Shown in pieces: positions 7,381-15,535 of a DNA stretch of 64,000 nt. A model generated the notes under the pieces. It did no database searches. It was not told the origin of the DNA and was given only the letters and a program-made list of their open reading frames with translations. A program made the position numbers and the translations under genes. Source of the stretch: Streptomyces canus (GTDB lineage: Bacteria; Actinomycetota; Actinomycetes; Streptomycetales; Streptomycetaceae); NCBI RefSeq assembly GCF_001514145.1, contig NZ_KQ948662.1:430124-494123 (forward strand). Reading direction: 5' to 3'. Each line of letters begins with the position of its first letter. Position 1 is the stretch's first letter.

Positions 7381-7839
7381 CTACGGCTCCTGCTGCCCCG
7401 CCGCCGTGACCGGCTGCGCCGGTACCGACCACGGGAGTTCGATGGAGACGGTCTTGCCGCCTTCCCGGGTGGGCCTGACTCTCAGCTTGCCGCCGCACTC
7501 GGCGGCGAGCCAGCGGATGATCACCATTCCCCGTCCGTTGTCCTGCTGGACCGCGGCCGGGAGGCGTTGGGGAAAGCGGGGGTGGCTGTCGGTCACCCCG
7601 ATGCGCAGGTGTTCGTCACGGTCCAGCTCGATGTCCACCGTGAAGGTGGGTGACTGCCCGAAGGTGTGCTGTACGGCGTTGGTGGTGAGTTCGGAGACGA
7701 TGAGCCGGACGGTCTCGGCGGCGTCCGTCGTGGACGGCAGCCCCCACTCCGCCAGGGTGCTCAGGACATAGGTGCGGGCCGCGGAGACCGAAGCGGGTTC
7801 GCTCGGCAGGGTGACGGATGCTTCCAGGTGGTCTGCCAT
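7381..7839 (-). CDS. ATP-binding protein, anti-sigma factor-like (HATPase_c)
   Basis: A 152-residue protein of the RsbW/SpoIIAB-like histidine-kinase-type ATPase fold. The N box is in ELTTNAVQH and the G1 region in DNGRGMVIIRWLA. There is no sensor or phosphoacceptor domain. Streptomyces has dozens of such proteins, and many sit beside XRE-DUF5753 and DUF397 genes, as here. They are thought to act in partner-switching or developmental control, but the partner cannot be read from the sequence. It is divergent from the XRE gene at 8053. Confidence 0.9.
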   Translation of the reverse strand: MADHLEASVTLPSEPASVSAARTYVLSTLAEWGLPSTTDAAETVRLIVSELTTNAVQHTFGQSPTFTVDIELDRDEHLRIGVTDSHPRFPQRLPAAVQQDNGRGMVIIRWLAAECGGKLRVRPTREGGKTVSIELPWSVPAQPVTAAGQQEP

Positions 7840-8052
7840 GGCGACGTCGTCCCTTTCCCACGGGACCGAAGCCCGACACGGTGCGGATGGTTCGAGTACG
7901 GTCCCGGACTGGTGGTTCTTCGTCAGAGTGCCATTACGAAGGCCGTGACGAGTGCCGATCCACCAAGATGTGCATATATCTGTCGCTCAAAGCGGTGAAC
8001 TCTGCGACGCGAGACCGTATTTGGGCGGCTCGTAAGGAGTAAGGAGCAGCCC

Positions 8053-8913
8053 ATGCAGCACGGTCCCGCGGTGCGCCGCCGGAAACTGGGCGCCGAACTG
8101 CGCGCGGTGCGCACGAGTGCGGGCCTCACCAGCGGTGAGGCGGCCCGGCTCGTGGGCTGGCACCAGTCGAAGGTGAGCCGCATCGAGACCGGTGCCAGCG
8201 GAGTGAAACCGGCAGATGTGCGGTTACTCCTCGACGCCTATCGCGTGGGGGACGCGAATCTGCGGGAGCTGCTGCTGGTATTGGCGGGCTCCGACGAGAG
8301 CGGTGGCCGGCACCACTGGTGGCACGCGTACCGCGGTGTCCTGCCGCCGACGTACCGGGACTTCATCAGTCTGGAGTCCCAGGCGAGCGCGATGCGCACA
8401 CTGGAGACCTCGGTGGTGCCCGGGCTGCTGCAGACGCCCGAGTACGCCCGCGCGGTGACCCGGGCCGCGGTGGACGGCCTGGCCGACGAACGTCTCGACG
8501 CGCTGGTCGAGGTCCGGCTGGCCCGGCAGGACATCCTCCGTGCACAGCCGCCACTGTCGTTGAGCGCCGTGCTCGACGAGGCGGTGCTGCGGCGGGAGGT
8601 CGGCGGCCCCGAGGTGATGGCCCGGCAACTGAAGAGGCTCGTGGAGGCGGCGCGGCTGCCTCAAGTGCGGCTGCAGGTACTGCCGTTCACGGCCGGGGCG
8701 CATGTGGGCATCACCGGGCCTTTCGTAATCTTCTCATTTGCGCGCACTTCTGATCTGGATGTGGTTGTTCTCGACCACTTGACGAGTAGCCTCTATCTCG
8801 AGCGGAAAGAAGACCTCCAGGCCTACACCGAGGCCTTCAACACCCTTCAGGTCCGCGCCCTTTCGCCCGAGGACTCGTTGGATTACCTCGCCGGGATGGG
8901 TGCCGGCGCGTAA
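8053..8913 (+). CDS. XRE-family regulator with DUF5753 domain
   Basis: A 286-residue protein. Residues 12-70 are an XRE helix-turn-helix (LRAVRTSAGLTSGEAARLVGW, QSKVSRIETG) and residues 100-280 are the DUF5753 domain (VVPGLLQTPEYARAV, VLDEAVLRREVG, VFLDHLTSSLYLE-like). This is the WhiJ-like or Scr1-like class, which in Streptomyces pairs with a small DUF397 protein that antagonises it. The start at 8053 has two aaggag motifs just before it. An AT-rich stretch near 7970-7983 is the likely promoter. Confidence 0.92.
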   Translation: MQHGPAVRRRKLGAELRAVRTSAGLTSGEAARLVGWHQSKVSRIETGASGVKPADVRLLLDAYRVGDANLRELLLVLAGSDESGGRHHWWHAYRGVLPPTYRDFISLESQASAMRTLETSVVPGLLQTPEYARAVTRAAVDGLADERLDALVEVRLARQDILRAQPPLSLSAVLDEAVLRREVGGPEVMARQLKRLVEAARLPQVRLQVLPFTAGAHVGITGPFVIFSFARTSDLDVVVLDHLTSSLYLERKEDLQAYTEAFNTLQVRALSPEDSLDYLAGMGAGA

Positions 8914-8922
8914 GGAGGCACC

Positions 8923-9144
8923 ATGTCTGCACTGCCTCGGAACGTCATTTCCAGTACCGAACTGCCCGAGGTGCGCTGGCTGCGCAGCAGTTACAGCACC
9001 GGAGCGAACAACTGCGTCGAGACGGCGAGGCCGTCGGCCGGGCCATGTGCCGGGCTGCTCGCCGTACGCGACTCCAAGAATCCGGACGGACCCGCGCTGC
9101 TCTTCTCCCCCGAGAGCTGGGCGGGCTTCACAGCCGCGTTCTGA
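8923..9144 (+). CDS. DUF397 domain protein
   Basis: A 73-residue protein with the DUF397 pattern: WLRSSYSTGANNCVE, then VAVRDSKNPDGP-like and a final SWAGFTAAF. It begins nine bases after the XRE stop with ggagg as ribosome-binding site, so the two are co-transcribed. DUF397 proteins act as partners or antitoxin-like antagonists of the DUF5753 regulators. It is the third member of the ATPase/XRE/DUF397 set. Confidence 0.92.
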   Translation: MSALPRNVISSTELPEVRWLRSSYSTGANNCVETARPSAGPCAGLLAVRDSKNPDGPALLFSPESWAGFTAAF

Positions 9145-9182
9145 CCGTCAGTCCACCAGGAGCACGGCCGTGTCACGCCGAC

Positions 9183-10310
9183 TCATGGTCGTGTTTCGCC
9201 GATCACACGCACAGCGCGTTCGATCTGCTCCTCGGAGAGGTCCGCGCGGGCGGTCAGCCTGAGCCGTGAGATGCCGTCGGGCACGGAAGGGGGCCGGAAA
9301 CAGCCCACGAAGAGCCCGGCGGCACGGCAGTCGGCCGCCCACTGAACGGCCTCCTCCGGGGAGGGCGCGCGCACCGAGACCACCGCGGCGTCCGGACGTA
9401 CCGCTTCCAGACCCGCGGCGGTCAGGCGTGCGTGCAGTCCGGTCGCCACCTCGCGCGCGCGTGCGGCCCGCTCGGGCTCACGGCCGAGCAGCCGCAGGGC
9501 CGCGAGGGCGGCTCCCGCCGACGCGGGGGCCAGACCGGTGTCGAAGATGAACGTCCGCGCCGCGTTGACCAGGTGCTCGACGACCCGTGCGGGGCCGAGG
9601 ACGGCACCGCCCTGGCTGCCGAGCGACTTGGACAGCGTGACCGTGGCGACCACGTCGTCGGCGCCCGCGAGTCCCGCGGCGTACGGGGCCCCGCGGCCGC
9701 CGTCGCCGAGCACACCCAGGCCGTGGGCGTCGTCGACGACCAGGCCCGCGCCGTGCTCCCGGCATGCCCCGGCGAGGCCGGCCAGGGGCGCCGCGTCGCC
9801 GTCGACCGAGAAGACCGTGTCGGACACGGCGACGGCGGGCCCGTCGTGCGTACCGAGCGCCTTGCGCACCGCGTCCGGGTCGGCGTGCCCGACGACCTGG
9901 GTCGTCCCGCGGGCCAGCCGGCAGCCGTCGATGAGTGAGGCGTGGTTGCCCGCGTCGGAGACGATCAGCGAGCCGTGCGGCGCGAGCGCGGTGACGGCGG
10001 CCAGGTTCGCCGCGTATCCGGAGGAGAAGACGAGTGCCGCCTCGAAGCCGCAGAAGTCGGCCAGCTCGCGCTCGAGTTCACCGTGCAGCTCGGTGGTGCC
10101 GGTCACCAGCCGGGACCCGGTCGCGCCGCCGCCCCAGGTCCGCGCGGCCGCCGCGGCGCCCTCGACGACCTCGGGATGGCGGGCCAGGCCCAGGTAGTCG
10201 TTGCTCGCGAGATCCAGCAGCGGCGAGTCGGCCGGACGCGGCCGCAGGGTCCGTACGAGTCCGGCCCGCCGGCGCGCCGCCGCCTGCTCGTCGATCCAGC
10301 CGAACGCCAT
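9183..10310 (-). CDS. bioF: 8-amino-7-oxononanoate synthase
   Basis: BioF condenses pimeloyl thioester with L-alanine using pyridoxal phosphate, the first dedicated step of biotin ring assembly. The 375-residue frame shows SNDYLGLARHPEV near the start, DDAHGLGVLG, and the PLP lysine in TLSKSLGSQGG. The start MAFGWI at 10310 has ggagga just before it; an upstream GTG would add an unlikely 26-residue leader. It is divergent from bioB across a 149-bp gap containing inverted repeats. Confidence 0.95.
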   Translation of the reverse strand: MAFGWIDEQAAARRRAGLVRTLRPRPADSPLLDLASNDYLGLARHPEVVEGAAAAARTWGGGATGSRLVTGTTELHGELERELADFCGFEAALVFSSGYAANLAAVTALAPHGSLIVSDAGNHASLIDGCRLARGTTQVVGHADPDAVRKALGTHDGPAVAVSDTVFSVDGDAAPLAGLAGACREHGAGLVVDDAHGLGVLGDGGRGAPYAAGLAGADDVVATVTLSKSLGSQGGAVLGPARVVEHLVNAARTFIFDTGLAPASAGAALAALRLLGREPERAARAREVATGLHARLTAAGLEAVRPDAAVVSVRAPSPEEAVQWAADCRAAGLFVGCFRPPSVPDGISRLRLTARADLSEEQIERAVRVIGETRP

Positions 10311-10327
10311 GGGGTCCTCCGGGGCCT

Positions 10328-10405
10328 TTGTAGACAACGGACAGACCCTAGCGGCAGCAAACGCTACCCACGGTGTGGCAATACCCACACGTCACAGCGG
10401 GTGTG
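10328..10405. promoter_or_regulatory. Inverted repeats between divergent bioF and bioB
   Basis: A perfect repeat GTGTGG-N6-CCACAC lies at 10373-10390, and a further ggtgtg half-site follows at 10400-10405, so the last two halves can also pair (ccacac/gggtgtg). A smaller ttgt-ag-acaa element lies at 10328-10337. The position, central in the divergent region, suits a biotin-responsive repressor site. It does not resemble the BioR or BirA operators I know, so the regulator is unidentified. Confidence 0.5.
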
Positions 10406-10459
10406 TTGTGCGATCCCTACCTTGGCCCGAGGCGGGTCCGTAGGACAGGATCGGCTCTC

Positions 10460-11632
10460 ATGGACCTGCTGAACACGCTGGTGGACAAGGGGCTTCGGCG
10501 CGAGCTGCCGACCCGCGAGGAGGCGCTGGCCGTGCTGGCCACGTCCGACGACGACCTGCTCGATGTGGTGGCCGCGGCCGGGAAGGTACGCCGCCACTGG
10601 TTCGGACGGCGCGTGAAACTCAACTATCTCGTCAACCTGAAGTCCGGGCTGTGCCCCGAGGACTGCTCCTACTGCTCCCAGCGGCTCGGCTCCTCGACCG
10701 GCATCCTGAAGTACACCTGGCTCAAGCCGGACGAGGCGTCCAAGGCCGCGGCGGCCGGCCTCGCGGGCGGCGCCAAGCGGGTCTGTCTGGTGGCCTCCGG
10801 GCGCGGCCCGACCGACCGTGACGTGGACCGGGTCGCGGGCACCATCAAGGCCATCAAGGACCAGAACGAGGGCGTCGAGGTGTGCGCCTGTCTCGGCCTG
10901 CTCTCCGACGGCCAGGCCGAGCGGCTGCGCGAGGCCGGCGCGGACGCCTACAACCACAACCTCAACACGTCCGAGTCGACCTACGGCGACATCACGACCA
11001 CGCACACCTACGCCGACCGGGTCGACACCGTGACCAAGGCGCACGCGGCCGGTCTGTCCGCCTGCTCGGGCCTGATCGCCGGCATGGGCGAGAGCGACGA
11101 GGACCTGGTCGACGTCGTCTACTCGCTGCGCGAGCTGGACCCCGACTCCGTTCCGGTGAACTTCCTGATCCCGGTCGAGGGCACCCCGCTGGCCAAGGAG
11201 TGGAACCTCACCCCGCAGCGCTGCCTTCGCATTCTGGCGATGGTCCGCTTCGTCTGCCCGGACGTCGAGGTACGCATCGCGGGCGGCCGCGAGGTCCATC
11301 TGCGCACCATGCAGCCCCTCGCCCTGAACCTCGCCAACTCGATCTTCCTCGGCGACTACCTCACCACCGAGGGCCAGGCCGGCAAGGCCGACCTGGAGAT
11401 GATCGCGGACGCCGGGTTCGAGGTGGAGGGCGCCGACCAGGTGACGCTGCCGGAACACCGAGCGGCGGCAGGCAGCGGCTGCGGCTCGCACGAGAGCGCC
11501 GGCTGCGGCTCCCACGAGGGCGGCGGGGTCTGCGGTACGACGGCTCCGGCCACCCCTGCCAACGAGGCGCGGACCGATCTGGTCGCCGTGCGCCGCCGGG
11601 GCGCCGGAACGGATCTCGCGCCCAATGCCTGA
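10460..11632 (+). CDS. bioB: Biotin synthase with Cys/His-rich C-terminal tail
   Basis: BioB is the radical-SAM enzyme that inserts sulfur into dethiobiotin. The 390-residue protein has the 4Fe-4S motif CPEDCSYCSQ and the conserved YNHNLNTSE and AGGREVHLR segments. Residues after about 335 form an extra tail with repeated GCGSHE units and further cysteines, which standard BioB of about 345 residues lacks. The ATG at 10460 lies well downstream of the inverted repeats. The gene overlaps bioA by 8 bp, so bioB-bioA-bioD form an operon. Confidence 0.95.
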   Translation: MDLLNTLVDKGLRRELPTREEALAVLATSDDDLLDVVAAAGKVRRHWFGRRVKLNYLVNLKSGLCPEDCSYCSQRLGSSTGILKYTWLKPDEASKAAAAGLAGGAKRVCLVASGRGPTDRDVDRVAGTIKAIKDQNEGVEVCACLGLLSDGQAERLREAGADAYNHNLNTSESTYGDITTTHTYADRVDTVTKAHAAGLSACSGLIAGMGESDEDLVDVVYSLRELDPDSVPVNFLIPVEGTPLAKEWNLTPQRCLRILAMVRFVCPDVEVRIAGGREVHLRTMQPLALNLANSIFLGDYLTTEGQAGKADLEMIADAGFEVEGADQVTLPEHRAAAGSGCGSHESAGCGSHEGGGVCGTTAPATPANEARTDLVAVRRRGAGTDLAPNA

Positions 11633-12911
11633 TCTGCCCGGCCTGCCGGTGACGGAGCTGCTGGAGCTCGACCGGCGGCACGTGTGGCATCCGTACGGTC
11701 CGATGCCCGGCCGGGTCGACCCGCTCGTCGTGGAGTCGGCGAGCGGGGTGCGGTTGAAGCTCGCCGACGGCCCGGAGCTGGTCGACGGGATGTCCTCCTG
11801 GTGGTCGGCCGTCCACGGTTACAACCACCCGGTGCTGAACGAGGCGGCGCGGGAACAGCTCAGTCGGATGAGCCATGTGATGTTCGGCGGGCTCACCCAC
11901 GAGCCCGCCGTCCGGCTCGCGAAGCTCCTTGTCGACATGTCTCCCGACGGCCTCGAGCATGTCTTCCTAGCCGACTCGGGCTCGGTGTCGGTCGAGGTCG
12001 CGGTGAAGATGTGTCTGCAGTACTGGCGCTCACTGGGCCGTCCGCGCAAGCAGCGCCTGCTGACTTGGCGCGGCGGCTACCACGGTGACACCTGGCAGCC
12101 CATGTCGGTGTGCGACCCCGAGGGCGGGATGCACGAGCTGTGGTCCGGGGTCCTGCCCCGTCAGGTGTTCGTGGACGCTCCGCCAGCCGGGTACGAGGAG
12201 TCGTACGCCGACGAGCTGCGCGCGGCGATCGGGCGGCACGCCGACGAGCTGGCCGCGGTGATCGTGGAGCCGGTGGTGCAGGGTGCGGGCGGGATGCGGT
12301 TCCACTCCCCCGCGTATCTGCGGGTGCTGCGCGAGGCGTGCGACGCGCACGACGTACTCCTGGTGTTCGACGAGATCGCGACGGGATTCGGGCGCACGGG
12401 CGCCCTGTTCGCCGCGGAGCACGCCGCGGTCACACCGGACGTGATGTGTGTGGGCAAGGCGCTGACCGGCGGTTATATGACGATGGCGGCGACCCTGTGC
12501 ACGCCTCGCGTGGCCGACGGCATCTCGCGCGGCGAGGTGCCGGTACTGGCCCACGGCCCCACCTTCATGGGCAACCCGCTCGCCGCGTCGGTGGCCTGCG
12601 CCTCGATCGGGCTGCTGCTCGGGCAGGACTGGCTCGCCGAGGTCAAGCGGATCGAGGCGGGGCTGAGGGAGGGGCTGGAGCCGGCGCGTGAGCTGCCGGG
12701 TGTGCGGGACGTACGGGTCCTGGGCGCCATCGGGGTCGTACAGCTGGACCACGAGGTCGACATGAGGGCCGCGACGGAGGCCGCCGTGCGCGAGGGCGTG
12801 TGGCTGCGGCCGTTCCGCGATCTCGTGTACACGATGCCGCCGTATGTCACGGGAGACGAGGACGTGGCACGGATCGCGCGTGCGGTGTGCGCCGCCGCTC
12901 TGGAGGGATGA
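11625..12911 (+). CDS. bioA: Adenosylmethionine-8-amino-7-oxononanoate aminotransferase
   Basis: BioA transfers an amino group from S-adenosylmethionine to KAPA, giving DAPA. The 428-residue class III aminotransferase shows HVWHPYGPM at the start, MSSWWSAVHGYNHP, LVFDEIATGFGRTG, and the PLP lysine in VGKALTGGYM. It overlaps bioB at its start and ends one base before bioD, indicating coupled translation across the three genes. Confidence 0.96.
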   Translation: MPDLPGLPVTELLELDRRHVWHPYGPMPGRVDPLVVESASGVRLKLADGPELVDGMSSWWSAVHGYNHPVLNEAAREQLSRMSHVMFGGLTHEPAVRLAKLLVDMSPDGLEHVFLADSGSVSVEVAVKMCLQYWRSLGRPRKQRLLTWRGGYHGDTWQPMSVCDPEGGMHELWSGVLPRQVFVDAPPAGYEESYADELRAAIGRHADELAAVIVEPVVQGAGGMRFHSPAYLRVLREACDAHDVLLVFDEIATGFGRTGALFAAEHAAVTPDVMCVGKALTGGYMTMAATLCTPRVADGISRGEVPVLAHGPTFMGNPLAASVACASIGLLLGQDWLAEVKRIEAGLREGLEPARELPGVRDVRVLGAIGVVQLDHEVDMRAATEAAVREGVWLRPFRDLVYTMPPYVTGDEDVARIARAVCAAALEG

Positions 12912-12912
12912 C

Positions 12913-13641
12913 ATGCCGGTACTGGTGATCACGGGGACGGGCACGGAGGTCGGCAAGACCGTCGCCACGGCCGCTGTCGCCGCCGCGGCGCTCGCCGCCG
13001 GACGGACGGTCGCCGTCCTGAAGGCCGCGCAGACCGGCGTAGGGCCGGACGAGCCCGGGGACGCCGACGAGGTGGCGCGGCTCGCGGGTGCGGTGACGCA
13101 GGCCGAAGTCGCCCGCTATCCCGAGCCGTTGGCCCCGGCCACGGCCGCTCGGCGGGCCGGTCTTCAGCCGGTGCGCCCTCATGAGGTCGCCGAGGCCGCC
13201 GCCAAACTGGCCACCGAGCACGACCTGGTGCTCGTGGAGGGGGCCGGCGGACTGCTCGTCCGCTTCGACCATGCGGGCGGGACACTGGCCCACGTGGCGG
13301 AGCTGGTGCGGGCGCCGGTCCTGGTCGTGGCGTCGGCCGGCCTGGGCACGCTGAACACCACGGAACTGACGGCCCGTGAACTTCGCCGCCGCAAGCTGGA
13401 CCTGGCGGGCGTGGTGATCGGCAGCTGGCCCGACTCCCCCGATCTCGCCTCACGTTGCAACCTCGCGGACCTGCCGGACGTGTCCGGGGCTCCGCTGCTC
13501 GGCGCCCTGCCGGCCAGCGCCGGCCGACTGGCCCCGTCCGACTTCCGTGCGGCGGCGGCGGGTTGGCTGGCACCGCGGCTGGACGGGACGTGGGACGCGG
13601 AGGCATTCGGGGTGCGTGAGGCTCCCCCCGGGGGCGGCTAG
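12913..13641 (+). CDS. bioD: Dethiobiotin synthetase
   Basis: BioD is the ATP-dependent carboxylase that closes the ureido ring of dethiobiotin. The 242-residue protein has the P-loop GTGTEVGKT at residues 8-16 and the conserved VEGAGGLLV. It follows bioA by one base and is the last gene of the operon. Its end abuts, tail to tail, a LuxR remnant. Genes for pimeloyl supply (bioC, bioH, bioI) are not visible nearby. Confidence 0.95.
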   Translation: MPVLVITGTGTEVGKTVATAAVAAAALAAGRTVAVLKAAQTGVGPDEPGDADEVARLAGAVTQAEVARYPEPLAPATAARRAGLQPVRPHEVAEAAAKLATEHDLVLVEGAGGLLVRFDHAGGTLAHVAELVRAPVLVVASAGLGTLNTTELTARELRRRKLDLAGVVIGSWPDSPDLASRCNLADLPDVSGAPLLGALPASAGRLAPSDFRAAAAGWLAPRLDGTWDAEAFGVREAPPGGG

Positions 13642-13723
13642 GAGGCCTCGCTCTCCGCGAGCAGCCGTACCAGTTCGATGCGGGAGCGGATGCCCAACCG
13701 GGTGAAGACGCCCCGCAGATGGT
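13638..13723 (-). pseudogene. C-terminal remnant of a LuxR-type regulator
   Basis: On the minus strand a frame ends HHLRGVFTRLGIRSRIELV and RLLAESEAS before a stop at 13638. This matches the recognition helix and end of a LuxR/NarL helix-turn-helix. The sequence before it is proline- and arginine-rich with no family similarity, so only about 28 codons survive. Confidence 0.6.
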
Positions 13724-13810
13724 GGTCTGCTGGGCCGTGCGGCGTGCGGTGGCTTGCACGGCGGGCGTCGGGGCGGCGGGGGCGCGGAGTTCGGCACGGC
13801 GCGCTCAGTG

Positions 13811-13947
13811 GCTGCGACGACGCGCTCACCGCGGACACCACGGCGATCCTGAGCGGCGCCACCAATGTCGAGGTCGGCTGGGCCTCGCACACCGACATGA
13901 ACAACGACCACGGCGTCTACGAGCAGGTGCGCGACTTCGTGCAGTGA
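13811..13947 (+). pseudogene. C-terminal remnant, probably of a secreted lipase
   Basis: The plus frame ending at 13947 reads TAILSGATNVEVGWASHTDM, followed by NNDHGVYEQVRDFVQ. This resembles the last 45 residues of actinomycete triacylglycerol lipases, with the catalytic histidine in SHTDM. Nothing upstream belongs to such a protein. Together with the LuxR tail next to it, it marks a deletion scar. Confidence 0.5.
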
Positions 13948-14024
13948 GCGTCCGCAGGGGTGCGACGGGGCCCCGCGGGGGACAATTGCGGTGAGGTCAG
14001 TCCTGTCCGAAGAGGGAGGCTGCC

Positions 14025-14714
14025 ATGGCGCCGCGGTCCGCCGGTTCCGGCAAGGTATCCCGGGACCCCGTCCACCATCCGCTGTTCGCCCGGTACTACG
14101 CCCGGGTCAGTGTCACCGCCGAGAACAGGTGGGGCATGGCCCGGGTGCGTGAACGGCTGCTCACCGGGCTGTCCGGGCGGGTGATCGAGATCGGCGCGGG
14201 CAACGGCCTGAACTTCTCGCACTATCCCGGCACGGTCTCCGAGGTCGTGGCCATCGAGCCGGAGCGCCGGCTCAGGCAGCTGGCGGTGGAGGCCGCCCTG
14301 CGCTGCGAGGTGCCGGTCGACGTGGTGCCCGGCGCCGCGGAGGCGCTGCCCGTCAAGAGCGAGGCCTTCGACGCCGTGGTGATCTCTCTGGTGCTGTGCA
14401 GTGTGCGCGATGTGCCGCGCGCGCTCGGCGAGGTGCGCCGGGTGCTGCGGCCCGGCGGGACCGTGCGGTTCTTCGAGCACGGCAGGGGCGGCGGCCCGGC
14501 GATGCGCCTCACCCAGCGCGCCCTGGACCGCACGGTGTGGCCTCCGCTGAACGGCGGCTGTCACCTGGGCCGCGACCCGGTCGCCGCGCTGCGCGGCGCA
14601 GGGTTCGAACTCGGCCCCTACCGACGGGTGTTGATGCCGGAGAAGGGGCCCACGCTGCCTACGTCGTTCTGCGTCCTCGGCACCGCCTGGCGGCCACCGT
14701 CGGCGGACAGCTGA
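14025..14714 (+). CDS. Class I SAM-dependent methyltransferase
   Basis: A 229-residue methyltransferase. Motif I is VIEIGAGNGLNF, followed by the acidic VVAIEPERRL loop and the post-motif VRRVLRPGGTVRFFEHG. The pattern resembles METTL7-like or phospholipid N-methyltransferases more than BioC, which it sits near by chance. The start at 14025 has gagggagg six bases upstream. Substrate unknown. It is transcribed alone, convergent with the toxin-antitoxin operon. Confidence 0.88.
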   Translation: MAPRSAGSGKVSRDPVHHPLFARYYARVSVTAENRWGMARVRERLLTGLSGRVIEIGAGNGLNFSHYPGTVSEVVAIEPERRLRQLAVEAALRCEVPVDVVPGAAEALPVKSEAFDAVVISLVLCSVRDVPRALGEVRRVLRPGGTVRFFEHGRGGGPAMRLTQRALDRTVWPPLNGGCHLGRDPVAALRGAGFELGPYRRVLMPEKGPTLPTSFCVLGTAWRPPSADS

Positions 14715-14731
14715 TCACAAGGCCCACCTGA

Positions 14732-15106
14732 TCACAGGGTCCACCTCTGCAGCTCGCGCGCGATGTCGTGCAACGAGGCGTCGCCCTTCTTCGCCACCTT
14801 GGCGAGGTCACGGACGAGCTCGGGCGAGGTGACCACCCGGAGTCCGCTCGCGACGAGATAGGCGTACCCGACCGCGCACGCGAAGAGCGCGTTGGTGCGC
14901 TCCAACGCCGGGACGTGGATGAGCAGTTGCAGCAGCGCGGCCGCGCGCAGGTGCGGGCTGTCGTAGACGGGGATGTCGAATATCTCGGCCTGATGCCGGG
15001 CCACGGCGGCGACCAGGGCGCCCCAGTCGATGACCTGGGGATCGCCCGGGGTCTTCTGCTCGGCGAGCATCAGAAGCCAGGCGAGATCGATGTGCAGATC
15101 GCTCAA
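14732..15106 (-). CDS. Doc/Fic-family toxin with altered Fic motif
   Basis: A 124-residue protein of the death-on-curing (Doc) type. In Doc toxins the motif HPFxxGNKR holds a kinase/AMP-transferase site. Here the matching stretch reads HVPALERTNALFACAVGY, which keeps the histidine and asparagine but not the usual GNKR pattern. It may be a divergent active form or a weakened one. Its start overlaps the antitoxin stop by four bases, giving a classic two-gene operon. Confidence 0.8.
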   Translation of the reverse strand: MSDLHIDLAWLLMLAEQKTPGDPQVIDWGALVAAVARHQAEIFDIPVYDSPHLRAAALLQLLIHVPALERTNALFACAVGYAYLVASGLRVVTSPELVRDLAKVAKKGDASLHDIARELQRWTL

Positions 15107-15327
15107 CGAGTCTCGTGATCCTTGCCGAACTCCTCCGCGAAGACGGATTCGTACTGCTTCATGAAGTCGGCCGCGGCCTCCACGAAGGCCTGGCCCGCTT
15201 CACCGGTGTCCTTCATGACCAGCTCCTCGATGTAGCGGTTGACGCTCACGCCACGGGCGAGGGCACGTTCACGGGCGGCGCGGGCGGTGCCCTCGTCCAC
15301 CCGCACGTTCAACTGAGTCTTCGCCAT
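15103..15327 (-). CDS. Ribbon-helix-helix antitoxin
   Basis: A 74-residue protein. Residues 3-40 form a CopG/Arc-type ribbon-helix-helix (QLNVRVDEGTARAARERALA, then GVSVNRYIEELV), and the acidic carboxyl part would bind and neutralise the toxin. It is the first gene of the pair and overlaps the Doc gene. There is no ribosome-binding site; a TAGCTT hexamer ends six bases before the ATG, so the mRNA is probably leaderless. A perfect inverted repeat overlaps that promoter. Confidence 0.88.
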   Translation of the reverse strand: MAKTQLNVRVDEGTARAARERALARGVSVNRYIEELVMKDTGEAGQAFVEAAADFMKQYESVFAEEFGKDHETR

Positions 15328-15333
15328 GCTTAG

Positions 15334-15363
15334 AAGCTAGCGCCGAAACGCTAGCACCCGCAA
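15334..15363 (-). promoter_or_regulatory. Toxin-antitoxin promoter and operator
   Basis: On the minus strand, TTGCGG (15363-15358), an 18-bp spacer and TAGCTT (15339-15334) form a promoter. A perfect 7-6-7 inverted repeat, gctagcg-ccgaaa-cgctagc, spans 15336-15355 and covers the spacer and part of the -10. RHH antitoxins typically bind such sites to autoregulate. Confidence 0.72.
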
Positions 15364-15394
15364 GGGGTCCACCCCCGGGTGGAATGTGTCCCTT

Positions 15395-15459
15395 ACATCG
15401 GTATCGGGGGCCCGACCTGGGGTGGAGACCGTCTCGACCGCACGAGGGATATCCGATGT
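15395..15459. promoter_or_regulatory. Widely spaced inverted repeat upstream of the ABC exporter
   Basis: Half-sites acatcgg (15395-15401) and ccgatgt (15453-15459) are exact inverted copies 51 bp apart, with similar flanks (tatc and gatat). They precede the TTG start of the ABC transporter operon and could be two operators for looping or a pair of monomer sites. No regulator gene adjoins. Confidence 0.35.
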
Positions 15460-15535
15460 GGGGTGGATCACATTACGCTCGGCCGGATGAGGGCCGCCCG
15501 GTCCCCGAGCGCCGTCCACGAGCGAGGAGAGAGCC

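Noticed and set aside
14025..14714. BioC-type malonyl-ACP methyltransferase for biotin synthesis
   Set aside because: It is not in the bio operon, a gene scar separates them, and the motifs fit METTL7-like enzymes better.
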